A stretch of DNA of 64,000 nt from positions 18,874-82,873 of the forward strand of contig CACCRN010000002.1 of the NCBI GenBank assembly GCA_902548405.1, given 5' to 3'. This document shows positions 1 through 9,520 of this stretch, one piece after another. The notes beneath the pieces are model-generated. The model saw only the letters and a list, made by a program, of their open reading frames with translations, ran no database searches and had not been told where the DNA came from. Positions within the stretch are counted from its first letter, which is position 1. Every line of letters begins with the position of its first letter. This DNA comes from an uncultured Pelagibacteraceae bacterium (GTDB lineage Bacteria > Pseudomonadota > Alphaproteobacteria > Pelagibacterales > Pelagibacteraceae). The translations under genes were made by a program, and so were the position numbers.

Positions 1-2
1 AA

Positions 3-230
3 GAAGCAAATAAAAATCTTCAAATATTTTTAAAAAATGAAGGTTTCTCCATCGATTTTCAATCTTGTGTGAATAACAAAAATATTGAGGATTTTGTGTT
101 AAATGACCGAATAGATGGTTCTAAAAACTTCAAAGTAAACTCAACTCCTACGATAATAATAAATAACGAAAAATTCGAAAAAAAACTTAATTATAAAAAT
201 TTAAAAAAAGCACTAGAAAAAATGATATAA
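3..230 (+). CDS. C-terminal fragment of DsbA-like thioredoxin-fold protein (truncated by window edge)
   Basis: Open frame from window start ending EANKNLQIFLKNEGF...VNSTPTIIINNEKFEKKLNYKNLKKALEKMI*; 'TPTIIIN' cis-Pro motif typical of the DsbA/thioredoxin fold. Confidence 0.6.
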   Translation, partial: EANKNLQIFLKNEGFSIDFQSCVNNKNIEDFVLNDRIDGSKNFKVNSTPTIIINNEKFEKKLNYKNLKKALEKMI

Positions 231-238
231 GTTAGTGC

Positions 239-2812
239 ATGGAGTTTAAAAAAATCCAATTAAATGGATTTAAATCATTTGCTGAAAAAACAAATTTCTT
301 GATAGAAGAAGGTCTTACTGGAATTGTTGGTCCTAACGGCTGTGGAAAATCAAACATAGTAGAATCTTTAAGATGGGTAATGGGAGAGACCTCTGCAAAA
401 AGTATGAGAGGATCAGGAATGGAAGATGTAATTTTTTCAGGTACATCTAATAAAGCATCAAAAAATATTGCAGAAGTTTCCATAGAAGTAGAGAACAAAG
501 AAAAAGAAGGTCCCATTCAATATCGTGAATTAGAAAACATTCAAGTTAGACGAAAAATTGAAAAAGATAAGGGTTCTAAATTTTATATTAATGACAAAGA
601 GGTAAGAGCAAGAGATGCTCAAATGTTTTTTGCAGATCTTTCAACGGGCGCACATTCCCCTTCTATGATTAGTCAAGGAAGAATTGGGGCTTTAGTGACA
701 GCAAAACCTACTGACAGAAGAGCAATACTTGAGGAGGCAGCTGGAATTTCTGGTTTACATGTAAGAAGACATGAAGCTGAACTTAGACTTGGCGCGGCTG
801 AAAATAATTTAAAAAGAGCCGATGAATTACGAAGGCAACAAGAAAAACAATTGGCAAATCTTCAAAAACAAGCGGAAGAAGCTACAAAATACAAATTAAT
901 TTCAGAGGAAATAAAAAAAATAGAGGCTGGTCTATATTATCTAAGATTGTTGGATATCGATAAGGAAATAAGAATAGAAAATGAAATTAATACAGAGGCA
1001 GGAGGAGAAGTTGAAAGTTTCAACAATCAGATATCTGAACTTGAAAACTTAATAAAAACTTCAACTGATAAAGTTGCTCCACTTAGAGAAAAAAATATTG
1101 AGAATTTATCAAGAATACAGAGACTTAATTTAGAACTACAGAACCTAGATGAAGAAAATACTAGAATTCAAGATGAAATTGAAACAATTAAGAAATCAAT
1201 AAAGACTTTAGACGAAGACATAACTAGAGAAAATGGAATTATTATTGATGCTAACTCTAATGAAAAAAGATTAAAGGAAGAAAAGTCAGACTTAATTGAA
1301 GTAGATTCAAAATATTTTGAAACAGAAAAGTTATCAAATGAAGATCTAGAAAATGCAAAAAATGAACTTGAAAGAGAGCAAAAAGAAGTTGACGAAGTTG
1401 TTAATAATTTAGCTGACGATACAATTAAAATAAGCATTGGTCCTATAAAGAATGTAAAAAATTCAATTACTAGAGCAAAAGAATTAATTGATAGAAATGA
1501 GATAAATCAAGCAGTTACATTACTAGATAGATGTAATATGGAATTAGACAATTTTATTAATGATTTAAAAAACGAAAAATCAAGAACAGAGCTATTAAGT
1601 GTAAATGAGAAATCTCAAAATATAAAAATACTTCAAGAAAAATATGCTGATGCATACAGTAAAAATCAGTCAATAAAGAATGAATCAGTAAAAAGAAATG
1701 AAAGAATAAAAACAATAGAGACTGAAATAGAAAGCTGGAAAAATCTTTTATCTAATTCAGAAAAGATGGTAAATGAATTAACTGAAAGAAAAAATAAATT
1801 ATCTAAACAATTAAATGATTTAGAAAATCAGCCAAGAGTACAAGCAGAAAGAAAAGGTCAAATTACAGAAAATTTAAGAATTTCTGATGAAGAAAAAATA
1901 GAGAACGAAAAAATTATAGAAGAAACTGATAAAAAAATTGAAACTTTAAGAGCTCAACTAAACGAAATACAAGAGCAATCAATTCAAATTAGAGAGCGAA
2001 AAGCTAGCTCAGGTGCAACCATAGAAGGTTTACAAAAAAGAAAAAATGATTTGCTTGATAGGGTTAATACAGAATTAAATTTAACAGAAGAAAATATTTT
2101 AGAAAATTCAAATTTATTTGGAGTTGAAGAACTTCCAAATCATGTTGATCAAGAAGATGCATTAGATAAAAAAAAACAACAAAGAGATCAATTAGGTTCT
2201 GTAAATTTAAAAGCAGATGAGGAAACTAGTAAGTATGAAGAAGAAATAAAAAAAATGGAACAAGATCGTAGTGACCTAGTTACCGCAATTATTAAACTTA
2301 AAGATAGTATTGATGAGCTAAATCAAAAAGGAAGGGAAAGACTTGTTGAGGCATTTGAAAAAGTTAACAGAAAATTTAATGAGGTTTATACAAAACTTTT
2401 TAATGGAGGAAATGCCAAGCTTGAATTAGTAGACTCTGATGATCCATTAGAAGCTGGTTTAGAAATGTTGGTCAGTCCACCAGGAAAAAGACTTCAATCT
2501 ATAACTTTATTGTCTGGTGGTGAACAAGCACTAACTGCCCTATCTTTAATATTTGCAGTATTTTTAACTAACCCTTCTCCAATTTGTGTTTTAGATGAGG
2601 TGGATGCTCCTCTTGATGATGCTAACGTTACAAGATTTTGTAGCTTGCTAGAGGAGTTAATTAAAATTACTAACACTAAATTTATAATTGTTACTCACCA
2701 CGCCTTAACAATGTCTAAAATGAACAGGCTATATGGAGTAACTATGCCACAAAAAGGGATAAGCCAACTGGTAGCTGTAGACCTACAAAAAGCAGAAAGT
2801 ATGGTTGCTTAA
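239..2812 (+). CDS. smc: Chromosome segregation SMC-family ATPase, short (857 aa)
   Basis: Walker A GPNGCGKSNIVESLRWVMGE, signature LLSGGEQALTALSLIFAVF, Walker B PICVLDEVDAPLDDANV; coiled-coil middle. Confidence 0.93.
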   Translation: MEFKKIQLNGFKSFAEKTNFLIEEGLTGIVGPNGCGKSNIVESLRWVMGETSAKSMRGSGMEDVIFSGTSNKASKNIAEVSIEVENKEKEGPIQYRELENIQVRRKIEKDKGSKFYINDKEVRARDAQMFFADLSTGAHSPSMISQGRIGALVTAKPTDRRAILEEAAGISGLHVRRHEAELRLGAAENNLKRADELRRQQEKQLANLQKQAEEATKYKLISEEIKKIEAGLYYLRLLDIDKEIRIENEINTEAGGEVESFNNQISELENLIKTSTDKVAPLREKNIENLSRIQRLNLELQNLDEENTRIQDEIETIKKSIKTLDEDITRENGIIIDANSNEKRLKEEKSDLIEVDSKYFETEKLSNEDLENAKNELEREQKEVDEVVNNLADDTIKISIGPIKNVKNSITRAKELIDRNEINQAVTLLDRCNMELDNFINDLKNEKSRTELLSVNEKSQNIKILQEKYADAYSKNQSIKNESVKRNERIKTIETEIESWKNLLSNSEKMVNELTERKNKLSKQLNDLENQPRVQAERKGQITENLRISDEEKIENEKIIEETDKKIETLRAQLNEIQEQSIQIRERKASSGATIEGLQKRKNDLLDRVNTELNLTEENILENSNLFGVEELPNHVDQEDALDKKKQQRDQLGSVNLKADEETSKYEEEIKKMEQDRSDLVTAIIKLKDSIDELNQKGRERLVEAFEKVNRKFNEVYTKLFNGGNAKLELVDSDDPLEAGLEMLVSPPGKRLQSITLLSGGEQALTALSLIFAVFLTNPSPICVLDEVDAPLDDANVTRFCSLLEELIKITNTKFIIVTHHALTMSKMNRLYGVTMPQKGISQLVAVDLQKAESMVA

Positions 2813-2821
2813 CCAAAATAA

Positions 2822-3097
2822 ATGGCAAAAGACCCTTTTAAAACTCGCTTAGAGATTGCAAAAAGCAAGATTTCTAAGAAAAATCTTTATAACAAGAAGG
2901 ATAATCCCTCGCCTATTGGAACTGCATTCAAATTGAGCACAGAACTTGTTTCTGCAGTGGCTGTCGGGACAATTATTGGGTTTATTTTTGACAAGACCTT
3001 TGGTACTAAACCCTGGTTTATATTAATATTTTTTTTTGTTGGGGTGATCGCTGGAATAATAAACGTGATTAGATCAGCAAAAAAGATGCAAAAATAA
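2822..3097 (+). CDS. atpI: ATP synthase protein I (AtpI-like)
   Basis: Small protein with two TM segments directly upstream of atpB; AtpI-like TM pattern. Confidence 0.75.
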   Translation: MAKDPFKTRLEIAKSKISKKNLYNKKDNPSPIGTAFKLSTELVSAVAVGTIIGFIFDKTFGTKPWFILIFFFVGVIAGIINVIRSAKKMQK

Positions 3098-3106
3098 GTT
3101 AGTACT

Positions 3107-3841
3107 ATGGCAGCAAACCCGATGTCCCAATTCGATGTTTATAGAATTGGACCTGAAATAAAAGTTGGAGCATTTGATATATCTTTTACAAACGCAAGTT
3201 TGTTTATGATTATAAGTACAGTTTCTATTTTATTAATTTTTAATTTAGGATCTAAGAAAAATTCAATCTTACCAAATAAAATTCAATTATTAGCGGAACT
3301 TAGCTACACCTTTGTTGCTAAAATGATTAGTGATACAGCTGGTTCTAAAGCAAAACCATATTTTGCATTTATTTTTTCATTGTTCATGTTCGTTTTATTT
3401 TGCAACATGTTTGGAATGATACCGTACACATTCACTGTAACTAGTCATATTATCGTTACATTTGTTCTTGCTGCATTTATCTTTATTGGCGTAACAGTAA
3501 TTGGATTTATTAAACATGGTTTTGGATATTTAAAATTGTTTGTACCAAGTGGAGTACCAGCGGTATTACTTCCTTTAATAGTAGTTATTGAAATTATTTC
3601 TTATTTAAGTAGACCAATAAGTCTATCAGTTAGATTATTTGCAAATATGATGGCTGGTCATACAATGATGAAAGTTTTCGGAGGCTTTGTAATTAGTCTT
3701 GGAATAGTTGGTGGATGGCTTCCACTAAGTTTTTCGGTTGCATTAACTGGTTTGGAGATATTAGTTGCTTTTCTTCAAGCATATGTTTTTGCAATTTTAA
3801 CCTGCATCTATTTAAATGATGCATTAAATTTACACCATTAA
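3107..3841 (+). CDS. atpB: F0F1 ATP synthase subunit a
   Basis: SVRLFANMMAGHTMMKV motif and operon position. Confidence 0.97.
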   Translation: MAANPMSQFDVYRIGPEIKVGAFDISFTNASLFMIISTVSILLIFNLGSKKNSILPNKIQLLAELSYTFVAKMISDTAGSKAKPYFAFIFSLFMFVLFCNMFGMIPYTFTVTSHIIVTFVLAAFIFIGVTVIGFIKHGFGYLKLFVPSGVPAVLLPLIVVIEIISYLSRPISLSVRLFANMMAGHTMMKVFGGFVISLGIVGGWLPLSFSVALTGLEILVAFLQAYVFAILTCIYLNDALNLHH

Positions 3842-3858
3842 TAACAGAGGAGGATATA

Positions 3859-4086
3859 ATGGAATTAGAAGCAGCAAAAATGATCGGAGCAGGTTTAGCA
3901 GCAATAGCTTTAGCTGGTGCCGGTGTTGGTATTGGAATAATTTTTGGAAATTATTTATCAGGCGCTATGAGAAACCCATCAGCAGCTCAGAAACAATTTC
4001 CTAACCTACTTTTAGGTTTTGCACTTGCTGAAGCAACAGGATTATTTGGATTAGTTGTTGCATTGATTATTTTATTTGCGTTTTAA
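3859..4086 (+). CDS. atpE: F0F1 ATP synthase subunit c
   Basis: 75 aa, GAGVGIGIIFG...RNPSAAQ...LLGFALAEATGLFGLV; SD aggagg upstream. Confidence 0.98.
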   Translation: MELEAAKMIGAGLAAIALAGAGVGIGIIFGNYLSGAMRNPSAAQKQFPNLLLGFALAEATGLFGLVVALIILFAF

Positions 4087-4090
4087 GTTA

Positions 4091-4681
4091 ATGGTAAAAA
4101 AAATATATCTTCATCTGGTATTTTTAAGCTTCTTTTTTATCAAAGAAGCTTTTGCCGCTGAAAGTGGAGGTATGCCTCAATTAAATCCAGAGTTTTGGGT
4201 TTCTCAGATTTTCTGGTTGGTACTTACTTTTGGGATAATGTATTTGGTTTTATCTAAACTAATCCTTCCAAAAATTAGTAACAACTTAGAATCTAGAAAA
4301 TCTCAAATTCTAGAAAATATTGAGGCAGCTGAAAAACAAAGAGAAGATAGTGAGACCAAACTTAAAGAATATGATCAAATAATTTTAAAAAGCAAAACTG
4401 AAGCTAATGCTATGTTTAATCAAGCAAGAGAAAAGGCAGTTAAAGATATAAATGCTAAAAGAGACGTTCTTGATAAACAAATAGATGACGAAATAGCTAA
4501 AGCGGAAAAAGAAATCCAAGCTTTAAGAGATAATGCACCTGATAAAATAAATAAAATTGCTATAGAAACATCATCCGAATTACTTCAAAAACTTATTGGT
4601 GCTGAAGTAAATAATAGCAGTATATCAGCAATTGTTGACGATCTATCTAGAAGAAATGGAGATAAATACTATGGCAATTGA
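4091..4681 (+). CDS. atpF': F0F1 ATP synthase subunit b' (start refined to the internal ATG at 4091)
   Basis: N-terminal TM plus charged helical tail; position after atpE. Confidence 0.88.
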   Translation: MVKKIYLHLVFLSFFFIKEAFAAESGGMPQLNPEFWVSQIFWLVLTFGIMYLVLSKLILPKISNNLESRKSQILENIEAAEKQREDSETKLKEYDQIILKSKTEANAMFNQAREKAVKDINAKRDVLDKQIDDEIAKAEKEIQALRDNAPDKINKIAIETSSELLQKLIGAEVNNSSISAIVDDLSRRNGDKYYGN

Positions 4682-5168
4682 TGCAACTTTCTGGGTAGCA
4701 ATTTCATTTGTAATCTTCATCGGAGTTTTAGTTTACTTTAAAATTCCACAAAAAATTTCTCAAATGCTTGATGGTATGATTTCTGATATCAAAAATGAGA
4801 TAGATGAAAGTGAAAAATTGAGAACAGAAGCAAAAACTTTGCTCGATAATGCTCAAAAAAAATTAGATACCGCTACTTCAGTAATTAATGAAATTTTGGA
4901 GAATGCAAAAAAAGAGTCGGATAAATTAATAATAGATTTAAATGATAAATTTCATAAATCATCAGAAATTAAAAAAAGTTTAGCTGAAAATAAAATTAGC
5001 CAAATGAAAGAGGCTGCATTGAAAGAAATAAAAGATGCTTCAATCAAAATAGCGGTAGATTCAGTAAAAAAAATCATAACTACATCAGTTGATAAATCTA
5101 AACTGGATGCTGTATTTCAAAAAAATTTAGAAGAAACTAAAGAACAGCTAAAAAAAATAAACTCATAA
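4671..5168 (+). CDS. atpF: F0F1 ATP synthase subunit b (start refined to MAIDATFW at 4671)
   Basis: MAIDATFWVAISFVIFIGVLVYFKIP typical of alphaproteobacterial b subunits; operon position. Confidence 0.9.
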   Translation: MAIDATFWVAISFVIFIGVLVYFKIPQKISQMLDGMISDIKNEIDESEKLRTEAKTLLDNAQKKLDTATSVINEILENAKKESDKLIIDLNDKFHKSSEIKKSLAENKISQMKEAALKEIKDASIKIAVDSVKKIITTSVDKSKLDAVFQKNLEETKEQLKKINS

Positions 5169-5207
5169 TACGGTTACAATTTCCTGAAAAAGCTATAAAT
5201 TACAGAA

Positions 5208-6668
5208 ATGAATTCTATAGTTATTGGATCTGGATTTGGTGGTATTGCTGCAGCAATAAGACTAAGAGCCAAAGGACACAAAGTAAAATTAATAGAAAAA
5301 CATTCAGACCTAGGTGGAAGAGCTAGAGTTTTCAAAAAAGATGGTTTTACCTATGATGCTGGGCCAACAGTAATAACAGCTCCATATTTAATTAACGAAC
5401 TATTCAGTTTGTTTAATAAAAATCCTGAGGACTACATAAAACTAACCCCACTTAAAATTTGGTATCAATTTGTTTTTGAGGACCAAACTAAATTTAATTA
5501 CTCAGGTGATGAAATAGAAATGAAAAAACAAATTGAAAATTTAAATCAAAAAGATGTTAAGGGGTATGAAGATTTAGTAAATTTTACCAAAAAAATTTTT
5601 GAGAAGGGATTTTTAGAGCTTGCAGATGTTCCATTTGATAAACCTTTTTTTATGATGAAACAGCTGCCAGCATTATTAAAACTTAAGAGTTATAAATCAG
5701 TTTATTCATTAGTATCGTCTTATGTAAAAAATGAAAAATTAAGAAGGATGCTTAGTATGCATCCACTTTTGGTTGGTGGTAATCCGTTCACAACTACATC
5801 AATTTATGGGCTAATTCTTTATTTAGAAAAAAAATGGGGCATTCATTATTCAATGGGTGGTACGGGAAATATAATTAAAGGATTTGAAAAGTTAATGGAG
5901 GAAATAGAAATCGAAATAATAAAAAATACTGAGGTAAATGAAATTATTACTAAGAATAATAAAATTACTGGTGTTGTAGTTGACAATGAAGAGATTATCG
6001 AGGCTGATAATGTTATTTGTAATGCAGACCCTCCTGCTTTTTATGAAAAGATGACTAGTAAAAACCTAAAAAATTCAATGCTGTTTGATTGGAAACAAAA
6101 GAGGATGGATTACTCAATGGGTTTATTTGTTTATTATTTTGGAACCAAAAAAGTCTATGAAAACGTTGAACATCATACAATTAAATTTGGGAACAAATAC
6201 AAAGAACATCTGGATGATATTTTTGATTATAAAAGATTAAATAACGATATTAGCTATTATCTACATAGACCTTCTGCAACAGATAAGAGCATGGCTCCTG
6301 AGGGTAGTGATTGTTTTTATGTATTGGTGCCAGTTCCAAACAATCAATCAAATATAGATTGGCAAATAGAAGGTGAAAAAATGAAAAATCTTGTGGTTGA
6401 TAAAATGGAAAATGATTTAATGCCAAATCTTAGAGATAATATCGTATCAGACTTTTATCTTACACCTGATTATTTTGAGAAAGAACTAAATACCAAATAT
6501 GGATCAGGTTTTTCAATTCAGCCTAAATTCACTCAATCAGCTTATTTTAGATTTCATAATAAATCAGAGATTTATGATGGTTTATATTTTGTTGGTGCTG
6601 GAACTCACCCAGGTGCGGGAGTACCAGGAGTACTTTCATCAGCAAAAGTATTAGATAAATTGATCTAA
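5208..6668 (+). CDS. crtI: Phytoene desaturase (CrtI family)
   Basis: N-terminal GSGFGGIAAAIRLRAKGHKV...EKHSDLGGRARVF, C-terminal GAGTHPGAGVPGVLSSAKV. Confidence 0.95.
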   Translation: MNSIVIGSGFGGIAAAIRLRAKGHKVKLIEKHSDLGGRARVFKKDGFTYDAGPTVITAPYLINELFSLFNKNPEDYIKLTPLKIWYQFVFEDQTKFNYSGDEIEMKKQIENLNQKDVKGYEDLVNFTKKIFEKGFLELADVPFDKPFFMMKQLPALLKLKSYKSVYSLVSSYVKNEKLRRMLSMHPLLVGGNPFTTTSIYGLILYLEKKWGIHYSMGGTGNIIKGFEKLMEEIEIEIIKNTEVNEIITKNNKITGVVVDNEEIIEADNVICNADPPAFYEKMTSKNLKNSMLFDWKQKRMDYSMGLFVYYFGTKKVYENVEHHTIKFGNKYKEHLDDIFDYKRLNNDISYYLHRPSATDKSMAPEGSDCFYVLVPVPNNQSNIDWQIEGEKMKNLVVDKMENDLMPNLRDNIVSDFYLTPDYFEKELNTKYGSGFSIQPKFTQSAYFRFHNKSEIYDGLYFVGAGTHPGAGVPGVLSSAKVLDKLI

Positions 6669-6669
6669 A

Positions 6670-7521
6670 ATGTTAACTAAAAATTATTTAGCAACATATG
6701 CAAAATCATTTAATTGGGCTGGTTTTTTTTTACCAAAAAAAACTTATGATAAATGTTCTGCGCTTTATGATTTTTGTAGAGAAGCAGATAATATTGCAGA
6801 TGATCCAGGAAAATTAGAAGACAAAATAATTAAATTTGAAAAATTTAAGAAAGATTTTTTAAATAAAAACTTTCAAAACATTGTTATTAAAAATATTTGG
6901 GCACTTATAGATGAATTTAGTATTTCAACAAAAGTAATTAATGATTTATTTGATGGGATTAATTCAGATATTAAAGAAAGAGTGGAATTAAAATCAAAAA
7001 AAGAGTTATTAATTTACTCTTACAGAGTAGCAGGCACAGTTGGTTTAATGATGGCAAAAGTTTTAAAAGTTAATAAGACAAATTCCTTGAAATCAGCAAT
7101 CGATCTTGGAATAGCAATGCAGCTTACCAATATTTCAAGAGACGTAATTGAAGATAAAAATAATAAAAGAATTTATATCAATGAAAATTTCAAAGATATC
7201 AAATCTACCATTTCTTTATCTGAAAAATTTTATGAAAATTCTTTTTACTCAATTAAAGAAATACCTTTAAGTTTCAGATTCTCTATTTTAGTTGCAAGAC
7301 GAGTCTACAGAAAAATTGGACACAAAATAATTAATAAAAATAATTTAGAAAATTATAAAAGTTCTGGAAAAATTTATGTAACAAAAATTGAAAAAATTAT
7401 TGAAACTTTTTTATCAATTTTTGATTTAATAATTTTAATATTTACAAATAAAAATGATAATAACATTGAACATGATCATTCATTAATTAATGAAGAGATA
7501 AATTTAAATGAAAGATTTTGA
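6670..7521 (+). CDS. crtB: Phytoene synthase
   Basis: YDFCREADNIAD (DxxxD-type) and LTNISRDVIED motifs; follows crtI. Confidence 0.93.
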   Translation: MLTKNYLATYAKSFNWAGFFLPKKTYDKCSALYDFCREADNIADDPGKLEDKIIKFEKFKKDFLNKNFQNIVIKNIWALIDEFSISTKVINDLFDGINSDIKERVELKSKKELLIYSYRVAGTVGLMMAKVLKVNKTNSLKSAIDLGIAMQLTNISRDVIEDKNNKRIYINENFKDIKSTISLSEKFYENSFYSIKEIPLSFRFSILVARRVYRKIGHKIINKNNLENYKSSGKIYVTKIEKIIETFLSIFDLIILIFTNKNDNNIEHDHSLINEEINLNERF

Positions 7522-8572
7522 TTACATAATTATCGGTGGCGGTTGTGCAGGTTTGTCTTTGGCTTATGAACTTGAAATTTCTGATAAATTAAAAAATAAA
7601 TCTTTGGCTATAATTGAGCCTAGGGATGAATATAAAAGAGATAAAACTTGGTCATTTTGGAAAGTATTTCCACATAATTTTGATGATTGTGTAAAAAAAA
7701 GTTGGGATAATTTTTCTATAAACATTCCTAATGATACAAAGTTTATTGATTGTAAACTAACACCTTACCAATCTATAGATACTGGAAAATTTTATGACAA
7801 AATTCTTTCAAAACTTAAATTAAATGAAAATATAAAATTTTTTAATAATATTAATGATATTGAATTATCAAATTCAATAATTTTTAACAGCGTTCCAAAT
7901 TTTGAAAATAAGCCAAATAATTTATGGCAACATTTTTGTGGTGTAGAAATTGAAACTGAAAAAGATTTTTTTGATGACCAAATATTTAACTTAATGGATT
8001 TTGCATGTGATCAAAAAAATGAGGTTCATTTTTTTTACACTTTACCTTTTTCAAAAAAAAGTGCACTTGTGGAGACTACCTGGATATCAAATTTAAGTAA
8101 TGAAAGTATAAAAGATTATGATAATCAAATAGATCAATACTTAAAAAACCATTTAAATATCAGAAATTATAAAATCAATTTTAAAGAAGAAGGCTCTATA
8201 CCTTTATTTAGAAATAAAAATCTAAAAAAATTAAATGAAATATATATTGGATCAGCCGGTGATATGACAAGATTAAGCACGGGTTATACTTTTTTAAATA
8301 TTCAGGAACACAGCAAATATATAGCAGAAAACATTGATAATATTTCTAAAGTTAAATTGTTTAAAATTAAAAAAAAATACGATTTTTTGGACAATATTTT
8401 TTTGAAAGTTTTAAGAAATAACTCTTCAGATATGGGGGAAATTTTCTTTAAAATGTTCAATAGTTCACCTAAGACTGCTATTAATTTCTTATCTAATAAA
8501 AGTAATTATTTTGAAGATTTAGAAATAATTTTAAAAATGCCTAAATGGAAATTTTTAAAAGAATTATTTTAA
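7508..8572 (+). CDS. crtY: Lycopene beta-cyclase (CrtY type)
   Basis: FDYIIIGGGCAGLSLAYEL, DKTWSFW, GSAGDMTRLSTGYTF motifs; operon context. Confidence 0.92.
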   Translation: MKDFDYIIIGGGCAGLSLAYELEISDKLKNKSLAIIEPRDEYKRDKTWSFWKVFPHNFDDCVKKSWDNFSINIPNDTKFIDCKLTPYQSIDTGKFYDKILSKLKLNENIKFFNNINDIELSNSIIFNSVPNFENKPNNLWQHFCGVEIETEKDFFDDQIFNLMDFACDQKNEVHFFYTLPFSKKSALVETTWISNLSNESIKDYDNQIDQYLKNHLNIRNYKINFKEEGSIPLFRNKNLKKLNEIYIGSAGDMTRLSTGYTFLNIQEHSKYIAENIDNISKVKLFKIKKKYDFLDNIFLKVLRNNSSDMGEIFFKMFNSSPKTAINFLSNKSNYFEDLEIILKMPKWKFLKELF

Positions 8573-9520
8573 ATGACTAATCAATTAATTAAAAAAATTA
8601 ACCTTAATCATTCATTTATATTTTTTTTGTTAATTAATCTATTTTCTGTTGTGATGTTTAGATTAAATTATTTAGATATTTCATCATCAATTTGCTTATT
8701 TTTAATTTTAACTATTGGAGTTTCACACGGTGCATTAGATAATATTAAAGGTAAAAAACTTCTTAAATTATTTAATTTTGAAAGAATATATATTTTCTAT
8801 ATTTTCTATATTTTTATAGCAGTTTGTGTCATTATTATTTGGTCACTATTACCTGCAATCACACTGTTAGTTTTTCTTATAGTGGCATCATTTCATTTTG
8901 GTAAAGAAGATACACAATTTTTAATAAACAAAAAATCTTACTTAATTCAAATATTATACCTTTTAAAAGGATCACTCATAATTCTTGCCCCGCTTTTTTT
9001 TCATTTTGATGATACTGTGAAAATATTCAAATCATTACTTGTTGTTAATGAAAATTTTTATTTATTCTTAGAATTTTTAGAAGAAAAAAAGATAATCGAG
9101 ATATCAATTATTTTGAGTTCATTATCAAGTATATTTTTATTTATTGATAAGTTTGAATTAAAAAAATTCACTATTTTTTTTGATTATTTCTCAATTGTAA
9201 TTTTAAATTACTACTTTACTCCTTTAGTAGCTTTTACAATTTATTTTTGTTTTTTACATTCTGTGAGGCACTCTATTTCACTTGCGGTAGACCTTGATGA
9301 AAACAATCTCCAAAATGGACTAAAATTATTTATTTTAAAGGCTTTACCACTTACACTTTTAACAATCTTGGTTTCAATAATTGTATTATTATTATTAAAT
9401 GAGGTTAATTATATAGATGATGCAATCTTAAAACTAATTTTTATTGGTTTGGCGTCTTTAACCTTTCCACATATATTGCTGGAATATTTTTTAGAGAAAA
9501 ATGAAAAACAAACAAATTAA
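8573..9520 (+). CDS. blh: Brp/Blh family beta-carotene 15,15'-dioxygenase (retinal-forming)
   Basis: Polytopic membrane protein with ISHGALDN-like VSHGALDN, ASFHFGKED, HSVRHS, FPHILLE His motifs; adjacent to crtY. Confidence 0.9.
   Translation: MTNQLIKKINLNHSFIFFLLINLFSVVMFRLNYLDISSSICLFLILTIGVSHGALDNIKGKKLLKLFNFERIYIFYIFYIFIAVCVIIIWSLLPAITLLVFLIVASFHFGKEDTQFLINKKSYLIQILYLLKGSLIILAPLFFHFDDTVKIFKSLLVVNENFYLFLEFLEEKKIIEISIILSSLSSIFLFIDKFELKKFTIFFDYFSIVILNYYFTPLVAFTIYFCFLHSVRHSISLAVDLDENNLQNGLKLFILKALPLTLLTILVSIIVLLLLNEVNYIDDAILKLIFIGLASLTFPHILLEYFLEKNEKQTN

Noticed and set aside
232-516. 94-aa minus-strand ORF opposite smc
   Set aside because: Antisense to the conserved SMC N-terminal head; no SD and no recognisable domain
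1168-1437. 89-aa Ser/Phe-rich minus-strand ORF inside smc
   Set aside because: Composition is the mirror of Lys/Glu-rich coiled-coil codons
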